In this document: one piece after another, positions 60,040-64,000 of the stretch
Numbering within the stretch: position 1 is the stretch's first letter
How the letters are laid out: every line of letters begins with the position of its first letter
From: Lewinella sp. JB7
GTDB lineage: Bacteria; Bacteroidota; Bacteroidia; Chitinophagales; Saprospiraceae
DNA: 64,000 nucleotides
Direction: 5' to 3'
NCBI RefSeq assembly: GCF_024297185.1
Contig: NZ_JANCTD010000001.1
Span: 310,001-374,000, forward strand
Translations under genes and position numbers: made by a program
Notes under the pieces: generated by a model
What the model was told of the DNA's origin: nothing
What the model saw: the letters and a program-made list of their open reading frames with translations, nothing else
Databases searched by the model: none

Positions 60040-63000
60040 ATGAAATGTTTCGTGTTCTGGCTAAGCCTTTGTGGGCTGAGCGCAGTTTCCGCCCAGGAGG
60101 GTAGCGTGCCCGCCCTGGATTTTCTACGTGATCACCGTGCCGAATTAGGCCTAACGTCCGGGGACCTCAGCGAGCTGCGTATCGAACAACGCTACGCCTC
60201 CCCGAGCGGCGTGGAGCACGTTTACGTCGGGCAGTATCTCTACGGGACGCCCGTGTTCAACGCGCAAGCTTCGGTGCACTTACGGGACGGTCGCGTCGGC
60301 TACCATACGTCGAGCCTGGAGGCCGACATCCGCCAACGCGCCGCGGTTACCGTTCCGACCCTCACCGCGCAGCGGGCTTTTCGCATCGCCCATCCCGCAG
60401 CCGGTGCACGCCTCGCTACGGCGGATCTGACCTACTTCCCCCTTCCCCACGACTCCGCTATTCGGCTGGCCTGGCAACTGACCGTAGAGAACGTCGATTC
60501 CAGCCGGCATTACCTCTCCATCGTTGACGCCGTCCGGGGAACGGAGCTGTACCGGACCCCACTGACCATCAGCTGCCAGTTCGAGGAGCAGGAATCGGAC
60601 GCCGGCGGGGCCGCGGGTGCCGCGTTCACTACCGCAAAGCAAACTACCCTGGCATCTCCCCCCGACAGTGACGGGGCGCTGTACCACGTTTTCCCCTTCG
60701 GTCTTGAAAGCCCCAACGACGGCGGGCGGACCCTGCTCCAGAGTCCGGCCGATCCGCTCGCCTCTCCCTACGGCTGGCACGATACCGACGGGCAGCCGGG
60801 CCCGGAGTACACCAGTACGCGGGGCAACAACGTCTACGCCTACCGCGACGCCGATATGCAGGCCAACCAGCCCGACTCCGGTTTCGTAGCCGACGGCGGG
60901 CTGGAGCTGGATTTTGATTTCCCGTTTCAGCCGCGGCAGTCGCCCGACAGCATTTACCAATCTTCCCTGACGCAGCTGTTCTATCTGGGCAATATGATCC
61001 ACGATTGGGCTTACCGTCACGGATTCGATGAGGCGGCCGGTAACTTTCAGTACAACAACTACGACCGGGGTGGAAAGGGCGGAGATCCGGTCCACGCCGA
61101 GACGCAGGACGGCTCCGGATCGAACAACGCCAATTTCTATACGGGCCGGGACGGCCGGGCCGCACGCATGCAGATGTACCTGTGGCGTAAGAACAGCCTG
61201 CTGAGCGTTACCGCGCCGAGTGAGCTGGTCGGACTACGCACGACCGGGGGTGCCACCTTCGGCAAAAAGATCGACGGCACCCCGTTACGGGCCGAGGTGG
61301 CCATCGGACTGGATGACTCGGGCACGCCCAACGAAGGCTGCGCCCCCCTCGTAAACTCCGCGGAGCTGAAGGGAAAGATCGCGCTGCTGACCCGCGGCAA
61401 CTGTGCCTTTCAGCTCAAGGCTTACCACGCCGAGCAGGCCGGCGCCGTGGGCGTCATCATCGCTAATCCCGCCAACGGTATCCTGACCATGTCCGGCGTG
61501 AGCGAACCCAACGATATACCCGTCACGATCCCCGCCGTGCTTCTGCGGGAACGCGACTGCCAACCCCTGCGGGGGGTGATGGCCGCCGGCGGTACGGTTG
61601 CCGTGGAACTACGCGACAACGATCTGAGCCCACTGGACGGAGCCTTCGACAACGGGGTCGTCGCCCACGAATACGGCCACGGGATCAGCATACGCCTGGT
61701 GGGAGGGCCGCAGACGAACACCTGCCTCCTCAACGACGAGCAAATGGGGGAGGGGTGGTCCGACTTCTTTCTGCTGGCCTCCACCCCCCGGTCGATGACC
61801 CCGCAACCGACGGGCCGCGAGCCCCGGGGCATCGGGGTGTATTCGATGTCCGGCCAGGTCGGCGCCCGCGGGCTGCGCTCCCAGTACTACTCTACCGATT
61901 TCGCCATCAACACCCATACCTACGACGACGTGATCACCGCCGCCGTACCCCACGGAGTGGGGGAGACCTGGGCCTCCGTCCTCTGGGACATCTACTGGAA
62001 AATGGTGGATACTTACGGATTCGACGAAGATCTTCTGCGCGGTACGGGGGGCAACAACGCCGCCGTCCGCCTGGTCATCGAGGCAATGAAGTACACGCCC
62101 TGCAGTCCGGGCCTCGTCGATGGCCGCGACGCGCTGCTCGTCGCCGACCGCTTCGAAAACGACGGCGCCAACCAGTGCCTGTTGTGGGAGGTATTCCAGC
62201 GGCGCGGACTCGGTTATTCCGCCAGCCAGGGGGAGAGCACCCTCCGCAACGATAATCGGGAGGCCTTTGATCCGAACCCCGCCTGCATCCCGACGGTCAA
62301 ATTGCTGAAGTCCGTGGATACTACTTCGGTGATGGCCGGTGAGCGGATCGAGTTCACCCTCGCGGTACGCAACGATAAGGCCGATCCGGCTACCGGCGTG
62401 GTCGTCACCGACGAACTGCCCGCCGGCCTTACGCTCGATGCCGGCAGCATTCGGGGAGCCAACGCCTTCCAACTTGACGGGAACCGGGTCACCTTCTGGC
62501 TCAACGAGATTGCCGCCGGGGAGCGGGAAGTGGTCGTGTACACGGCAACGACCGATCCGGAGCGCTTTAGTGAGCGATTCTTCTTTGACGGCGCCGAAGC
62601 CGATACTTCACTCCTCACCCCCGTGAGTTTACGGGGGACTCAGGGGTGGGAACGCAAAGACTCCCTGCCCCTCGCCGGCGATCGTGCCTGGTTCGTCGTC
62701 GACCCCGCCACCGCCCAGGATCACACACTGCAGCTAAGCGAACCGATCGCGGTTCGGGGATCACGTCCGGCACTGCGATTCCATACCCGTTACCGGACCG
62801 AGGCGGCCTACGATGCCGGTATCGTCCAGGTGAGCACCGACGGGACAAACTGGGAGAACGTGGATCACCGCTTCGTGCGCTACGGTTACCGGGGACTAAT
62901 CAGCTCCCGGGGCACTCCCGAATTTCGCCACACGCCCACCTTCTGGGGTGATAGCGAGGGCTACCGGGAGGCCATCATCGACCTGTCGGATTACCAAAAT

Positions 63001-63474
63001 GAGGACCTATACGTGCGCTGGCGATTCATTGCCGATGCATCCGCCGGCGCCGGAGGGTGGTGGCTCGATAACGTCGAGGTGTTGGACCTATTCAGCTACG
63101 ACGGCATCGCTATGCTCCAAACGGAGGCCGGAGACCGGGATACGACTCGCGCCGCGGAACTGGGGGTGGTGGTTGACCGGGGTGCGCTCGTGAGCGGACT
63201 GGTAAATCCGACCGCCCGGAACGCCACCCTCCGGGTGTTTCCGAATCCGACCGCCGGTCCACTGACGGTCACCCTGCGTACGGAATCGGCGGGGGAGGTC
63301 GGATTTGAACTCTGGAGTGTTGCTGGCCGCCGGTTGCTCTCGGAGCGTCGGTGGCTCAGCGTCGGTGATCATTCCGTCACCCTGGCGGCCGGGGGGCTGC
63401 CGGCCGGGCACTACCATTTGCGCGTGAGCGAACCGGAAGCGTCCACCTCGGTGAAGATCACCATTCGCCGCTGA
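60040..63474 (+). CDS. T9SS-secreted M36 (fungalysin-like) metallopeptidase with PA and DUF11-like domains
   Basis: 1144 aa. Signal MKCFVFWLSLCGLSAVSAQ, then an FTP-like propeptide region (about 50-170). The peptidase domain carries VVAHEYGHGISIRLVGG and the downstream Glu in MGEGWSDFFLLAS. A PA insertion (GKIALLTRGNCAFQLKAYHA, about 450-500) lies just before the zinc site. Then follow a DUF11-like domain (RIEFTLAVRNDKADPATGVV), a beta-sandwich and a type A sorting domain (VFPNPTAGPLTVTL, GLPAGHYHLRV). Extracellular protease for protein degradation. Confidence 0.93.
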   Translation: MKCFVFWLSLCGLSAVSAQEGSVPALDFLRDHRAELGLTSGDLSELRIEQRYASPSGVEHVYVGQYLYGTPVFNAQASVHLRDGRVGYHTSSLEADIRQRAAVTVPTLTAQRAFRIAHPAAGARLATADLTYFPLPHDSAIRLAWQLTVENVDSSRHYLSIVDAVRGTELYRTPLTISCQFEEQESDAGGAAGAAFTTAKQTTLASPPDSDGALYHVFPFGLESPNDGGRTLLQSPADPLASPYGWHDTDGQPGPEYTSTRGNNVYAYRDADMQANQPDSGFVADGGLELDFDFPFQPRQSPDSIYQSSLTQLFYLGNMIHDWAYRHGFDEAAGNFQYNNYDRGGKGGDPVHAETQDGSGSNNANFYTGRDGRAARMQMYLWRKNSLLSVTAPSELVGLRTTGGATFGKKIDGTPLRAEVAIGLDDSGTPNEGCAPLVNSAELKGKIALLTRGNCAFQLKAYHAEQAGAVGVIIANPANGILTMSGVSEPNDIPVTIPAVLLRERDCQPLRGVMAAGGTVAVELRDNDLSPLDGAFDNGVVAHEYGHGISIRLVGGPQTNTCLLNDEQMGEGWSDFFLLASTPRSMTPQPTGREPRGIGVYSMSGQVGARGLRSQYYSTDFAINTHTYDDVITAAVPHGVGETWASVLWDIYWKMVDTYGFDEDLLRGTGGNNAAVRLVIEAMKYTPCSPGLVDGRDALLVADRFENDGANQCLLWEVFQRRGLGYSASQGESTLRNDNREAFDPNPACIPTVKLLKSVDTTSVMAGERIEFTLAVRNDKADPATGVVVTDELPAGLTLDAGSIRGANAFQLDGNRVTFWLNEIAAGEREVVVYTATTDPERFSERFFFDGAEADTSLLTPVSLRGTQGWERKDSLPLAGDRAWFVVDPATAQDHTLQLSEPIAVRGSRPALRFHTRYRTEAAYDAGIVQVSTDGTNWENVDHRFVRYGYRGLISSRGTPEFRHTPTFWGDSEGYREAIIDLSDYQNEDLYVRWRFIADASAGAGGWWLDNVEVLDLFSYDGIAMLQTEAGDRDTTRAAELGVVVDRGALVSGLVNPTARNATLRVFPNPTAGPLTVTLRTESAGEVGFELWSVAGRRLLSERRWLSVGDHSVTLAAGGLPAGHYHLRVSEPEASTSVKITIRR

Positions 63475-63999
63475 TCAGAAGGGGTAGCCCAGGCCTAACT
63501 GGAAGGTAATATCGCCCAGGCCGAATTTGTCAAAACTGCGCCAGTAAGCACTCTCCGGGTAGTTGATCGGCTCACGGGGACGGATCGGTTCGCCGTCACC
63601 GAGTTGGGGGTAATTATACCGCAGGGGGATGGCGGCATCGAGTCGGAAAACGAAGTAGCTCAGATCGATGCGGATGCCGGTCCCCCCCGCCACCGCGAGT
63701 TGGCGGTAGAACGGTTGGTGGTAAAAGGGCGTGGAGCCTTCCTCCTGGCGGATTCGCCCCTTCAGCAAGAACTGAGAGCCCGGGCGGTCGGGGTCTTCCC
63801 GGACCGTCCAAACGTTACCGATGTCGGTGAAGACGGCACCCCGCACGAAGGAAAAGAGGTTGAAGCGGTACTCGAAGTTCAGTTCCAGTTGCAGGTCGCC
63901 CGTTTGGTATAGCCGCAGGTTGTTGTTGAAGCTACCGCTGGAGTCGTCGATGCTGAGGGTGTCCACGTAACCGCCCGGGCCGAGGCCCCGGGGCGCCCA
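63475..63999 (-). CDS. Omp85/BamA-family outer membrane protein (5' truncated)
   Basis: The frame is open to the edge of the window (WAPRGLGPGGYVDTLS before the first GTG at 63966), so only the last 174 residues are seen. They are the C-terminal barrel of Omp85 proteins: ELNFEYRFNLFSFVRGAVFT, DIGNVWTVRED, GTGIRIDLSYFVFRLDAAIP and a terminal strand FQLGLGYPF ending in Phe. It is a BamA- or TamA-like insertase, not the FpvA type. Stop overlaps closely with the end of the M36 gene (convergent). Confidence 0.88.
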   Translation of the reverse strand, partial: WAPRGLGPGGYVDTLSIDDSSGSFNNNLRLYQTGDLQLELNFEYRFNLFSFVRGAVFTDIGNVWTVREDPDRPGSQFLLKGRIRQEEGSTPFYHQPFYRQLAVAGGTGIRIDLSYFVFRLDAAIPLRYNYPQLGDGEPIRPREPINYPESAYWRSFDKFGLGDITFQLGLGYPF

Positions 64000-64000
64000 G

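Overview
The window is a chromosomal segment of a high-GC member of the Bacteroidota, most likely a Lewinella-like saprospirian. The phylum call rests on SusD and TonB-type outer-membrane genes, type IX secretion (T9SS) sorting domains, promoters with the phylum-specific TAnnTTTG -7 element, and the lack of obvious Shine-Dalgarno sequences. The genus-level placement is inference. Nearly all DNA is coding. There is no phage, IS element, CRISPR array or rRNA operon.

Layout. 0-4 kb: 3' end of a SusD-like gene, a lipoprotein, a Tat-exported HisC-like aminotransferase and an AEC permease. 4-9.6 kb: an envelope/stress cluster (PRC-barrel, holin-like, YtxH), an XRE regulator, a response regulator, a thioredoxin-fold protein without CXXC, an ECF sigma factor, a structured RNA or leader, and an M23 peptidase. 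9.7-17.8 kb: rpsF-rpsR-rplI, kdsD, recQ, a palindromic-repeat cluster next to tRNA-Ser(CGA), dprA and an alkaline phosphatase. 17.9-30 kb: lipid desaturase, LolC/E-like permease, MarR, LolA-like, SDR and AKR oxidoreductases, citrate synthase, gcvH, VanZ, TonB, tRNA-Pro(CGG) and an SLC13 carrier. 30-41.3 kb: M1 peptidase, outer-membrane receptor, LytS/LytTR pair, hisA and a T9SS cargo gene frameshifted at a G8 tract.

41.3-56.1 kb is the notable region. It holds seven universal stress proteins, phosphoketolase, a HemN homologue that has lost its iron-sulfur cysteines, a TauE/SafE permease, two related helical envelope proteins and a 76-aa membrane protein. Next to them are a histidine kinase whose PAS domain keeps the FixL heme-pocket residues and its partner, a fusion of a receiver with a CRP/FNR DNA-binding protein. 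Seven promoters here carry tandem TGAY-N4-RTCA operators, 22 bp apart centre to centre, with the nearer operator 36.5 bp (37.5 in one case) from a -7 box. I read this as an oxygen-responsive regulon: heme-PAS kinase, then REC-CRP, then tandem operators, then Usp, phosphoketolase and HemN-like genes. The sequence shows the architecture; the signal and the regulator-operator link are inference.

56.1-64 kb: aroA, a YgjP-type metallopeptidase, an OmpA-family lipoprotein, a DEDD exonuclease, a T9SS-secreted M36 peptidase and the 3' part of an Omp85-family gene. Several genes (phosphatase, SLC13, LytS, aroA, ompA) have the -7 box only 4-9 nt before the ATG, which implies leaderless or nearly leaderless mRNAs.
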